64,000 bases of DNA from Casuarina equisetifolia (taxonomy: Eukaryota; Streptophyta; Magnoliopsida; Fagales; Casuarinaceae), in NCBI GenBank assembly GCA_028551475.1, contig CM052355.1, forward strand, positions 20,921,580 to 20,985,579, written 5' to 3'. A program made the translations under genes and the position numbers. Shown here piece by piece: positions 1 to 10,664 of this stretch (the first letter of the stretch is position 1; each line of letters opens with the position of its first letter). The notes below the pieces were generated by a model. That model did not search any database and had not been told where the DNA came from. It saw only the letters and a list, made by a program, of their open reading frames with translations.

Positions 1-80
1 ATGCGATAGAACTATCAAACACCAGAGAAAGAGAAAATTTTCAAGCCAAAATACATCAGATTGATATCCATTTCCCATAC

Positions 81-2682
81 CCAGTGCCTAAGAAGTCTTG
101 AACCAAAAATAGTCAGTGTATGATTCATTAACTGCAGCAAGGAGCCAGACTCAGATCCATCACTGCTATTCCGCAAAACCTAAAGACAAGCGAACATAGT
201 TATCTACTGCTAGAAAAAGGTATAAAATGAAGTATTCATAATGAAGAAAAATCAAAGCAAAAGCTGCTGTTCTACCTCCGGAAAACGTAAAAATGCATTT
301 TGAATTTACCACAGGGACCTTCAAGGCCTAGCAAAATAAAATGGATAAAATTCTTCAAGGTACTTTCAAAATGAATCAGAATTTTGTGCAGGAAGTTCAT
401 TTTTCGTACAACTAGGTAAAATTTATCCGACATAGCTGCTGCCAACTCCAACATGTGGGCTCGAAGAATTTACAATAGATGAAAATAGGGCCTTAAAAAC
501 ACAAATGCTGCCAGTGCAGCATCTGAGTCAATAACCATATTCCAACCAATTCCAGTAGGAGAACCATGGTAGCAGAGTAAATAAACCTTATGCTTGCTTA
601 GCAACGTTGGCAGTTTAAGTGTCATAGTACTGGTTTTATTAAAATTTGACGTGCAAACAACTTTTCAGCTATAGTAGTCAATTACCTCCAACTGTTGAAG
701 TGCATTTGCCGAGAGGGCCATCTCTGCGTTGCTTGAGAAGGGCCGAAATGAAGCTCCGAGGGACACAACTCTTTCAAAACCAAATTGTTTTAGGTGACGA
801 GTGGTTAAGGCCAACGCTTGGATAGCCAGATCTGGCATGCTCATAATTCCCTTTAAAATCAAAACACCATGGTGTAAAAAGCTGACATATGATAAAGAAA
901 TGCAAAATAAGATAAAACAAAATAAAATAATGAAAAGGTATTATATAAGTACATAGTGAGGAAAAAAGACAGACAATAGCATTATAGAAGACCAAAAATA
1001 AAGATGTAATCACTTAATTTTAAATATGAAATAAAGCAACTCGAAAGATTTGCAGCCAAAAGACCTCACATAATTCAACTAGCCCATGAGGATAAAGTAA
1101 TTTCAAGGTTATTCAACTAAAATAAGATTGCTAAAGGAGCAGTTGCCAATTGAAGAGTGTAATGCATGCCCAACGTTTTCATACAGCTTAGTGCATGAAG
1201 AAAAATGCTAATTGTACCACACCTCAATTGCCAAGTGATTGCTTCCCTGCTGTGTGACCTCTGTGTCTAGCTTTGCTTGGTCTGCTAAGTTATCTTCGCT
1301 GATTCCCTCAAACATGGACATCACTTCAGCAAGTGCACCACCATCTTTGAAGCACTCTCGCGAGGCACGCTCCACCCGGACGTTTGAGGCAGGTCCGGCA
1401 TAAGCAAGTAACGACTAGTTACAGCAGTTCGCAATAATGTTAGGGAAGTCCAACTTAGAGGCAAGGAAAATCAGATGGTAATTAAATTAGACAACAAGCG
1501 TAAACAAGCCTCATAACGAAAATGAGAAATCATATCATCCGTGTATTAAAGGAAAAAAATATATATAAACTTTCAACGGAAACGCAATAGGAGGATTGAA
1601 GCCCTTAACTGATATCAGTACAGCTAATTAGAATACATATCTCAAACATGAACAAAACATGTTTCGTTTCTTCTATAACACAACTGTTGCTATCAGAACT
1701 ACGAGTGTACCTTCTCTGTTTGCTTAGAAAGAGGCTCCCCAAGAAGTAACTCGGCGGGTGACAAGCTAAAAACCACGGCCTCAAGCTCACTTCTCAAAAA
1801 ATTATCATTGAACTCCGCATGAACCACGTCGCCAGTAGATATCTCCACCGCAACCATCGCAATTCTCACATCCACTCCACGCTCCAAATTCTTTCCCAAG
1901 ACACACTTCTCCACTACACACATCAAATAACTACTCTCTCTTCCACACCCCTCATCTCCTCCCCCTACCTCCTCGGCCGCCTCTAGAGTTGCCTTCGTGT
2001 ACAATGCCGATAATCCCCGGCAAAACGGGCCCAGACGATTCGCCCCATGCGCCTTAATGGCCGCGGTCTCGGTCTGTTTAACCACGCCAACCTTATACCC
2101 AGCACTCACAAGCCTCCTCACATGGACGTTTAACCGAAAGGTTGGCACGCTGGCCGTCATAAAATTGTGATCCAAATGGGCATAAATCCTCAACTCTCTC
2201 GCAGCAATTTCAGCATCTTCGCCAAAAAACCGGTACTTGTAACCAACTTCCACCATCAAGAGAACATCTGGGTAATTTTTCTTCAGGTCCACAACTTGCT
2301 GTTCTAAGGGGGTGTACTTGGTCGGATTTGGGTTCAGGTTATGGGTCGCAGGGCCCGGCGGGGTTAGAGAAGGTTCTAGAAGTTTGCTGAGGAATTTTTG
2401 GTGGAGAGAGGGGCTGGGGAGAGGAGGAATGGGGTTATGGGTGTGGGGGGAAAGTTTGGAGATTTTTGAGGGCTTGGGATTGGCGGAGGAGCGCTGGGAC
2501 GCGAGGAGGCGTTTGGAGGGTGAAAAAGTGACAGTGGCTGAGATTTTGGTAGGTGGGGTGGATGGATTTGGGAGAGAGAGCAGTGGCTTTGAAGAAGAAG
2601 GAGAGGAAGGAGAAGGATTTACTGGGATTTTCGGTTTTGGAGCAAAGAAGCGAGATATCACTTCCTGCTTTTGCTTGCCCAT
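81..2682 (-). CDS. MSH3: DNA mismatch repair protein MSH3, N-terminal half (partial)
   Basis: MSH3 pairs with MSH2 as MutS-beta, which recognises insertion/deletion loops in nuclear DNA. Exons on the minus strand: 1711-2682 (ATG at 2680-2682), 1223-1414, 686-850 and 81-179. All four are multiples of three with GT..AG introns, and they join into 476 residues; the rest lies beyond the left edge. Residues 6-13 fit a PCNA-binding PIP box (Q6, I9, F12, F13), followed by a Ser/Pro-rich disordered stretch to about residue 115. The mismatch-binding domain I follows, with PLEQQVVDLKKNYPD and GYKYRFFGEDAEIAARELRI; the KYRFF element is MSH3-type rather than the Phe-X-Glu of MSH6. The connector domain covers exons 1-2 (AYAGPASNVRVERAS) and domain III begins in exons 3-4 (NALQQLE / VLRNSSDGSESGSLL). 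The ATPase half is not in the window. No frame break is seen. The family call comes from remembered plant MSH3 sequences. Confidence 0.95.
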
Positions 2683-5334
2683 GGTGGTGGCGATGGCGAT
2701 GGCGGTGGCGGGGGAAGCGAAGCCAGAATTACTTCAGAATCGTTTTCTGATTTGGCGCGCTTTGTTCTGAAGTCTGGACGTATTCCGGAGGAGAATGTCT
2801 GCACATTTTGTCTTTCCCAATTCTATGGCCCCTTTATATATATATATATATTAAAGGGAAAATTTATCAGGAGGGAGAGGCTCGAAGCTGGCTTCCTATG
2901 TGATATGTTGTAACACAGTCCCTACTGAGTTGTCAGGTTTTGAGTTTATGATCCCGAACCTTTTTCATCATGGTAAAATTTATTTTTCTTGATATGAAAA
3001 AAAAGAGATTAAAATGAAATTTTATGGAATTCATTTTTTTTCGTACACACACCCATTTATAGGATTAAAGGTTTGTTGATTTTTGGGCCCTTTTTGTATT
3101 CTCATTTAAGTTAAAAATGGATATTTTTATTAACTAACTCAATAATATTTTTATAAGGTACCTTGTGAGAAAAAGATAACTAACACATATAAGGTCACAA
3201 ATGATACTCCAATTACGTGGATAATATTGAGAACTAGAAGTGAAAATATTTAGTTTTGATACCATATTACGTGGACCAATAATATTTCAAAAAGACATCT
3301 TAGAAAGAAGGGAAAAATCACCACATATTAGTCCATAAGATAATACCTAATTTTCGATATGGAACAAATTCTAATAGTTTTATCACTTGTTTATGAGTCA
3401 ACTTTTTGATGTAAAAAATCAAAATGAGAAGACTATCAGAATTTCATAATGTGTGAGTCATATACATTATCAAAAATCAAAAAGTTGCATCATAAACATT
3501 ATGAGCTTATATGAGTCATGCATTATCAAAAAGACTATTGAGTCAACTTTTTAGGTGACTCATATGGAATATCTAATAATTATGCTCATAAGACCATGAA
3601 GTCCATTAACCAGGTAATCCAATAAATATTTTTATAAACCCAAATAAGTAATTGACATAATGCTTAGGCCATGAAAGTATTAATACAATTGATATCTAAT
3701 CATCACATTCACTCGTCACCAAAAATATCTATTCACATAACCCAACAATGTTACATTTTGAATATAAAAAAAGAAAAGAAAAGAAAAGAACAGAAAAGAA
3801 ACAACGTTACATTTTGAAGGATTATAATAAATTGTTAAGTTCAATGTAAAAGTATAATACTTTGATAGAGTAATTTATATAAATCAAAAAATATTTTAAA
3901 ATTTTAAATCAGATGGAAAGTATTCTTTGTAATTTTCAGTACAAATAATTTGAAGAAGTCCTTAAGGATGACATGCCCTAAGAACTGGGATAGCTTTCTT
4001 GGTGTCTAAAGCAAAGCACATCGGAGGACTTGTTTGTTTGAAAAGTTGGAGGTAGATAAATCGTGTGGGCACATTCTGCTACATACCAATTCATAACACT
4101 CTTAAAATGTGGAACTGAAAACCAAGTCAGGGAGCATATGCTTACTACTAAACTACATGTTATGTAATTCATTAGCCTCAATTAGTAATATCTAAAATCC
4201 TTTTTAATCAAAAGTTAGGCTATTAACTTCTAAGACTTGGAGAATTTGGCAATGATTTTGCGTAATTGTCTTTTAGACTTTTTATTTTCAATTATTTCCC
4301 GTCTTCCGATTAAGAAGAATTTCCTCTTATTTCAAGTAGACCCCGGATTTGTCTGAAATATGTCTTACTCTGCAACTGGCAGTCTTGAAAAGGCCTTGAG
4401 AAAAGGTGAGACGGAGAATTGAGTGGCGAAAGAAGTCGGAGAAAAGTAAGTTTGAATGGACAAAAGGCTCGTCTTAGACCACGTAAGGCAGTGGAGACGA
4501 GACTACTACATCCACACCATCCCCTTATATGAAATGAGGTACAGAAGGAGCCAGCGGAACTGTTCTGTTCTTGCACCACTGGAAATATTTGTATCCATTT
4601 AATACACCCCTCCATCCCACGCTCCATAATCTAAAGATTGGAGCCCCAAATTATTAAACTATTCGTCCGCGTCTAGTGTCAAATGTCGCAAATACCCATT
4701 TCCTGTGGGACATCAATGTCCAAAATATACCCGTCGGTGATGTTCTCGATACCCACACTAGCCAGTCATAAATCATAGATCCGAAGAAATAGGAATCCGT
4801 ATAATTGAGAAATAGTTGTAGAAAAATTTAAATAATTTTTTTAAAAAAGTTCTTATGTTAACTTTTGAATTAAATTTTTAAGTATAATATTTAAATTTAT
4901 ATTAAATCTATTTTATTTTATACAATTTCGAGTCTAATGTTATTTGACATGTGGTAACGTGTGACAAAAAATTTCATATAATATCTTGCAGCAAAACTTA
5001 AATTTCTTTTAATTTTTGAAAGGTATAATAGACTGTCCGAATTTAATTTATCATATTTGAAGGAGAAAATGAAACCAAAGTGTCATAACTATTTACATCT
5101 CTGAAGAAAAATCATGAAGAGAACGTGTCTTTCTTATTTGCCAGAGACTTGCAATGGAGGAGGTGTGGCGTGGCGTGGCGTGGCAGATTTTGGTGAACAG
5201 CGAAGCCTTTCTTCCTAACTCGTCACAGATACCTTCTGCTTTCCAAACATAGAAAATAAGCAGCAAAACGTAATGCACGGAGTGGGCATTTATGTATTTT
5301 CACAAGAAATTGGGGTTTAGACGACAGGAATCCC
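2683..5334. other. Intergenic region between divergent MSH3 and RUP genes
   Basis: This 2.7-kb AT-rich spacer separates the 5' ends of two divergently transcribed genes. It holds a short (TA)n tract near 2836-2850, an (AAAAG)-type tract at about 3768-3800, and a weak inverted repeat in which about 22 bases near 3388-3410 pair with about 3475-3497. A GGCGT tandem (about four units) lies at 5165-5182. An AACGTG motif at 5122-5127, about 215 bp upstream of the RUP TATA box, reads CACGTT on the other strand. That is a T/G-box of the kind bound by the light regulator HY5, so it is a reasonable but untested candidate for control of RUP. Open frames here are short and resemble nothing I know. Confidence 0.6.
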
Positions 5335-5342
5335 TATAAAAG
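5335..5342 (+). promoter_or_regulatory. TATA box of the RUP-like gene
   Basis: TATAAAAG sits 128 bp upstream of the ATG chosen for the RUP-like gene, in an otherwise mixed-composition stretch. A start site about 30 bp downstream, near 5365-5370, would give a leader of roughly 95 bases. This is inferred from position and consensus only. Confidence 0.6.
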
Positions 5343-5451
5343 AAAAAAGAAAATCCAACTTATCCATCCCATGCCGTCGTGTTAGGTTTGCGGGATCCTT
5401 TGATAGGTTTAAAAACCCCAAAGCCTCCGACAACATCTCCACCCCCTCCAT

Positions 5452-5466
5452 ATGAATGGGAAATGA
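5452..5466 (+). promoter_or_regulatory. Upstream ORF overlapping the RUP start codon
   Basis: A four-codon frame (MNGK, stop TGA) starts at 5452 and ends at 5466, so its stop overlaps the main ATG (5463-5465) as ATGA. Another four-codon frame (MPSC, stop TAG) lies at 5371-5385, close to the predicted cap site, and may or may not be transcribed. An ATGA overlap is a classical arrangement for termination-reinitiation or for damping translation of the main frame. The arrangement is read directly from the sequence; its function is inferred. Confidence 0.5.
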
Positions 5467-6650
5467 AAAACTTCTCCCCAAAATTCCGTGCGCCGAGCTT
5501 GGACGACCATATCCAAGGAAGAAGAGAAGGAAAAGAAAGCATACAGGAAGATAAAGAGGAAGAGGAAGAGGAAGAGGAAGAGGAGGAAGAAAGAGCTATA
5601 TGTGAATGGGATTTCAGTCTGTCCACTATTGTCTCTTCGGGCGCAGCCGGAGCTGGGTCTGACACCATCGGAGTAATCGAGTTCGACCCGTCTGACAGCT
5701 TCATCGCCACCGGCGGCATTGCAAGGAAGATTAGGATTTATAGTCTACGCTCCTTGTTACCTCATGACAATAACTTAGGTGAGCACAGTAATATTGCTAC
5801 TATTTCGTTAGATCATGCTAGTGTATATGACTTCTGCATATGTACTCCGGCGAAGCTTAGCAGCCTGAAGTGGAAACCCAGTTCGGGAGGGCGGGTCTTG
5901 GGGTCCGGAGACTATGATGGGGTGGTCATGGAATATGACCTGGAGACAAGAGCGCCCATTTTTGAGCGCGACGAACATGGCGGGCGGCGAGTCTGGAGCA
6001 TGGACTATATGCGTTGGGATCCGGTTACGGGGGCGTCCGGATCGGATGACGGAACCATGCAAATGTGGGATTCCCGTTGCGAAGGAGGGAAATGCGTGGC
6101 CTCGGTGCAGCCCAGTGGGCGACGTAGTCCGGTCTGTTGCGTCGAGTTCAATCCGGTTGGTGGACCACTAGTCGCCGTCGGATGTGCGGATCGGAGGGCG
6201 TACGCCTATGATGTCCGGCGAATGGGGGATCCAGTTGCAGTGTTCGATGGGCATGGTAAAACCGTAACATACGTCCGATTTCTCGATACCCACACGTTGG
6301 CTTCAGCCGGGACTGACGGATGTCTGAAACTGTGGAATATCAATGACGCCCATCTTATCCGAACATACAGAGGACACGTGAATCGCCGGAGCTTTGTCGG
6401 GCTGTCGGTGTGGAGAGACGGCGGTTTGCTGGGTTGCGGGTCGGAGTGTAACCAGGTTTTCGTGTATGACCGGCGGTGGAGCGAGCCTATATGGGTGCAT
6501 GGATTCGAGGCAGTGAGCGGAGGCAGATGTGATCAGGGCTTTGTGAGTAGCGTGTGCTGGAGGCAGATTGGCGAGGACCGATGCACTTTAGCGGCAGGAG
6601 GATCAGATGGCGTTTTGCAGGTCTTTCTAGGGAAAAGGAAGATAATCTGA
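5463..6650 (+). CDS. RUP2: WD40 repeat protein, RUP1/RUP2-like repressor of UV-B photomorphogenesis
   Basis: RUP1 and RUP2 are WD40 proteins that bind the UV-B photoreceptor UVR8, promote its return to the inactive dimer, and take part in COP1-linked light signalling and flowering control. The intronless 395-residue frame fits the family, whose Arabidopsis members are also intronless and slightly shorter. After a basic/acidic leader comes a run of 12 Glu (residues 32-43), then the diagnostic block CEWDFSLSTIVSS and IGVIEFDPSDSFIATGGIAR. WD repeats follow, among them LKWKPSSGGRVLGSGDYDG, GSDDGTMQMWDSR, VEFNPVGGPLVAVGCADRR and LASAGTDGCLKLWNI, ending with an AAGGSDGVLQVF blade. The frame is open upstream to 5379, but no in-frame ATG precedes 5463, so that codon is taken as the start. 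Whether it is RUP1 or RUP2 cannot be settled here; the symbol marks the family. Confidence 0.92.
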   Translation: MKNFSPKFRAPSLDDHIQGRREGKESIQEDKEEEEEEEEEEEERAICEWDFSLSTIVSSGAAGAGSDTIGVIEFDPSDSFIATGGIARKIRIYSLRSLLPHDNNLGEHSNIATISLDHASVYDFCICTPAKLSSLKWKPSSGGRVLGSGDYDGVVMEYDLETRAPIFERDEHGGRRVWSMDYMRWDPVTGASGSDDGTMQMWDSRCEGGKCVASVQPSGRRSPVCCVEFNPVGGPLVAVGCADRRAYAYDVRRMGDPVAVFDGHGKTVTYVRFLDTHTLASAGTDGCLKLWNINDAHLIRTYRGHVNRRSFVGLSVWRDGGLLGCGSECNQVFVYDRRWSEPIWVHGFEAVSGGRCDQGFVSSVCWRQIGEDRCTLAAGGSDGVLQVFLGKRKII

Positions 6651-7591
6651 TACTGACAATGCCTTCCTCTTGGCAATTTCAATTACGCAAAGAATGGAGG
6701 CCACTTATCTTATCTTCAACGAATCTTTTCTGAGGAAGTCTTTTATGAATGCAAGTATACTTATCTGGAATGTCTCTCCTGTCATTTAATTGGGACTGGG
6801 CCTCCTATACCCTCTTCATTCATTCCAAGACAGTTTTATTTATATTTATATTTATATTTTTATGCTTTCCATTCTTGCGTAGCTTTTTGTTTACATGGGA
6901 TTTTTTGCAAAATACTTTGTTTTGCCTTAACTCGTGGAACTGTGTTCAAAGAACACGTAGAAAACTGTGTTGTTGGCTCAGATCGTCTGCAGCCAAAAAA
7001 AATTATGATGGCACGGTCGACGACGGAGTGTTCTGTCTCCTGGAACATCTGAACAACACTGTGAACGTCGGGAACATTAATGGTGGCTCGAATATTTCTA
7101 ATTCAAATCAGATGCTGCAAAGGATTGCGTATCTGTTTTTTTACCTCAATTTTCTTTTCCCTCAAACAGCATAGAGTCTTGACAACTTTTCTTCGTAAGT
7201 CAAGGTGCATTTAAATGCACAATCTTGATAGAGAATACAAAAGGGTAGGACATAGAACTTAATTCATTTAAATATATAATATAATCCATTTAAACATAAA
7301 CTTGAATATTGGGTGCCGTGATTCACAATAACAAACATAAAAAAATTACCATAGTCGAATAGTCCATTACAAAATTGTCAAAAACTTTGATTCATGATCT
7401 TTATCATTAAACAAAAGGGTAAAAAGAAAAGAAAATCATCAAGGCAATTTGTAATGCTCCAAATCAAGTTAATCTTCTTATCCCTTCTCGAGAAGTATGT
7501 AGAATCCAAATTTGGGGGAAGTGCAGTGAAAGTACTTCCTTATGACATATTTTAATTTCCAAGGACTTAAAAAATCTCCCATTGCAGCACT

Positions 7592-7594
<3 letters not shown>
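6651..7594. other. RUP 3' flank, no gene recognised
   Basis: This stretch holds the presumed 3' UTR of the RUP-like gene and AT-rich spacer. Open frames around 6749-7174 have no composition or motif suggesting a protein family. I see nothing else to name before the microsatellite. Confidence 0.5.

Positions 7595-7654
<60 letters not shown>
7595..7654. repeat. (GA)30 microsatellite
   Basis: A perfect 60-bp GA dinucleotide run. It is likely length-polymorphic and so of potential marker value. The open frame running through it (alternating Arg-Glu) is an artefact of the repeat. Confidence 0.97.
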
Positions 7655-7657
<3 letters not shown>

Positions 7658-7929
7658 TTATACAGATACAGAAAGTCTATGCAACATCGAAAAAAGTTAG
7701 ATGTCAATATAGAAAGTCTATGCAACATGGGAAAAAGTTAAATGTAAAAGAAAGAATTAATCTATATAGTCATAATCGGTACTCACATTTTTGAGAATGC
7801 CTATTCTCAAGAAAGAGAGTACGCAGTTTAAGATTATGAAACAATTATGGGATTTTTTTTATATCATACTCTCATTGATCTCCACTTTCATAAGAAACCA
7901 CTAATTACATTGCTTAATCTCACCCGCTC

Positions 7930-9180
7930 AGCTAGATATTATATCCGGAGGTAAAGCTTTAGTTAATAGTTCGGTTAGGTTTGTGATGCTTGGCTCTACT
8001 TTCAATACCAACACCTTCTCTTTTTCAACAAATTCACACAGGTGATGATATTGAAACTTAAATAGACTTCATTGCTTTCCAAAACATTAGATTCTTCGTC
8101 AAGCAAATGCAATCATATCATCAGAAAATGTCTCCTTTATGTCTCGAATGCATCTCATTGAAAAAACCTGGAAGCCATAACTGCGTCTTTATGAGTTCTT
8201 GCCAATGTCAGGAAGCTCGCTACGGCAAAGACAATGGTTGGTTGTAAAGTCAATTGATCGCATCATTCACAAAGCCAAGGTTACCAACAGTAAATATTCC
8301 TCTCTTTATAGGTTTAGCATACTTTGTACCAACAACCTGTAATTACTTTGAATCCTTATCATTCATTAACTTTGATCTTTGCTTCAATGCATATGAAAAC
8401 CTATTCAAGATCATCACTACATAAGGACACATATCTTACATCCATTTATGAGTTCTAAATCATAAATGAAACAACCCTTCGGTGACTAATCTTCCTTGGC
8501 ATTTCGCAATAGTTCAAACAATATCTTCCTTTATTTTCTAGATCTACTTGTATCCGACAATTAGTAGATTTTTTTGTTTTATTTTTTTGTTTTACCATTG
8601 TGATGGGCACTCCTCTTTTGATTCATGGCTTGCTGCCGACTTATAAAGTTACTATAGTCAATAGCTTATTGAAATGTAGTTAATTTTCATCTCCCATAGG
8701 TAGGTAAAGCTTTCGTGCTACTTGGCTTTGACACCTTGGTTGATATTCAATGGTTGTACTTAACCAATGTTTGAACTCCCTATCTTTTACTTCAACTTAT
8801 TCTCCATTAAGAAGCTTAGAAGTAAATGTTTAACCTGATTTTGAGTCCCTTCATTTTTGTATTCAATTTTTTATTTTTTCTAACACTCGCAATCAGTCAA
8901 AATGAACATTTCAACTAGGAATTATCTTTTGGGAAATCAAATATCATAAGCAGCATCCTTTAGACACATTTTTAAGCTTTGGACGTATGTTATGTAATTG
9001 CAAACTGAACATGTTGTGTTGTATACATTACAACCAAATATTTTTACGTTGAAAAGACCATAAGAAATTTCATATTGCGTCACTTGATGTCTTTTTCTTT
9101 CTCAATGCCTTCGAACTTGTCATATTCCAAGATAAGGCAGAGTTGATGGCTTCCACCAAAACATCTTTTTCCAAATTTCT
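7930..9180 (-). mobile_element. Ty1/copia relic (integrase end and RNase H tail)
   Basis: On the minus strand the complement of 7930-8070 reads, with breaks, FQYHHLCEFVEKEKVLVLKV and then ITNLTELLTKALP. This is the C-terminal RNase H signature of copia polyproteins (the usual form ends ADLLTKPLP). The complement of about 9020-9180 reads YEISYGLFNVKIFGCNVY, the integrase-to-RT linker motif (normally YEIFYGKKPNVKIFRIFGC). Stop codons and frameshifts are frequent, and no RT catalytic box was found between them. It has the same orientation as the copia element at 10.5-14.2 kb but a different sequence, so it is a separate and older insertion. Confidence 0.75.
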
Positions 9181-10488
9181 GTCAAGTAGGTTTTGTATGA
9201 AATTTCATCATTCTTGTGACACTTGTAACTTTTAGGATAAAATACTTGGTAGATAGAATGCAAGTGTAAGGAACATGGACACTAGTTGTTAGAGAGGGAT
9301 TGTACGATCATCTTCCTGGAGAAAATCTAGTAGGTGGTCTCGCTTCAAAGGGGTGGTCATAACACGACCACCCATGCCTATTTTGAGAAAAAAGGAAAAT
9401 CCTAGATTTCCTATCCTAACAAACTATTTAAAGGCTGGAAGCATGACAACTCTTATTCATTCAAACGGAGGGCTTCTGAGACCACGTTCAACTATACAAA
9501 AAGGGTAGCTTATGTTCATTTCCTATATAACGACGTGGACATTCAACCATCTTGTAACACATTAGAAAGGATGGTTGTGGCCCGTGTTCACCTCCTTCTG
9601 CTTGTTCAAATTATGGCCGCATACCACCCTGCGTTATTTATATGGTACTTCTTTTTCTTGGGATCTTTAACGCATGAAAACGCTTTTTGTATAAAAGCTA
9701 TTGCAATACTTAGATTTCCCTTAGGTGGTGGCTAAGGTTTTGTTTGGAATCATAACTTTTCTATTCCCATACGACAGTACATGAACCTTCCCTTCTAACT
9801 TTACTGAAGTGACGTTCTTTAATAAGGACATTTATTATTGAGAATGATTAGTGAACTTAATTTTAATCGAACAAGGAGTTTTCCGTAAAAAGTTTCATTA
9901 TCCAAATAGCTCAGCCTGAAGGGACTAAGCATTAACTCAACCAATATTTTTCAACCATCTTTTTGTACACGCTAAACAAATTAATACTCGTGTAGAAAAA
10001 AATTAATTTCTTAGAGAATTTCACATGCTTAATGACCACCAATATTAAATGACTTAAGGTCAAATTTGGGTTGTATTAGACAATGAGTACCACCATTGAG
10101 AGGAGAGTACATATATAATGTACCTTATGAGCTTTAACAATTGTTTTTCTTAATGAAACATTTTGAAGAGAGGTAAAACTTTACTATTCACATAGTGTTA
10201 GAATTGATTCAACCCAATTTTGAAATATGTTTGTCATTTGTTGGTAATATGATGAAACTTTGATTGTGGGTGAATTTTGTGCATAGGGTTATACACTAGA
10301 GAGAAGAACACTTTAATGTATTTTGTATGCTTGGACAAACTCTTTACTTAATGAGGCATTTTAAGGAGAAGTGACTTGAACTTGTTGTAGGTTGTAATTC
10401 TATGATAAAGTGAAAAGTGACAGAAACTAGGGAGAAAACCAAGAATTGGGAAAATAAATTTTATTTCTATACTTAGATTTAGTGATGT
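9181..10488. other. Repeat-derived spacer, no gene recognised
   Basis: AT-rich DNA between two copia relics. A short frame at 9535-9735 has no recognisable motif. The segment may be the unrecognisable body of the older element, but nothing in it proves this. Confidence 0.4.
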
Positions 10489-10664
10489 TAGGTCTATTTA
10501 TAATAAAAAGATATACCTTCGTAAAAAAAAAAAAGATTTCCTATAAATCTATTTCTCAAAGCATAAGGATTTCTTATAAACATATTTCCTAAAGCATAAG
10601 TATTTTCATTATACATGGAAATAATTATAAAGGTAATAATCATAATTATATTGTATCTCCTACA
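10489..10664 (-). repeat. 3' LTR of the 10.5-14.2 kb copia element
   Basis: About 176 bp, shared with 13999-14163. The complement begins TGTAGGAGATACAA after a purine-rich tract and ends near TATAAATAGACC. The terminal CA expected at the inner-left edge has mutated to TA. Confidence 0.8.

Noticed and set aside
785..815. tRNA-like text GACGAGTGGTTAAGGCC resembling the D-arm of a tRNA-Ser or tRNA-Leu
   Set aside because: It lies inside MSH3 exon 3, where the complement encodes ALTTRHL in frame, and no anticodon, T-arm or acceptor stem follows.
5379..5462. 28-codon upstream extension of the RUP frame beginning with GTG
   Set aside because: A GTG start is not expected in a plant nuclear gene; the first in-frame ATG is at 5463 and fits the family length.
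5360..5719. Minus-strand Ser-rich frame opposite the RUP gene
   Set aside because: Shadow of the GAG/GAA repeat and the RUP coding strand.
7582..7794. Open frame with alternating Arg-Glu
   Set aside because: Produced by the (GA)30 microsatellite.
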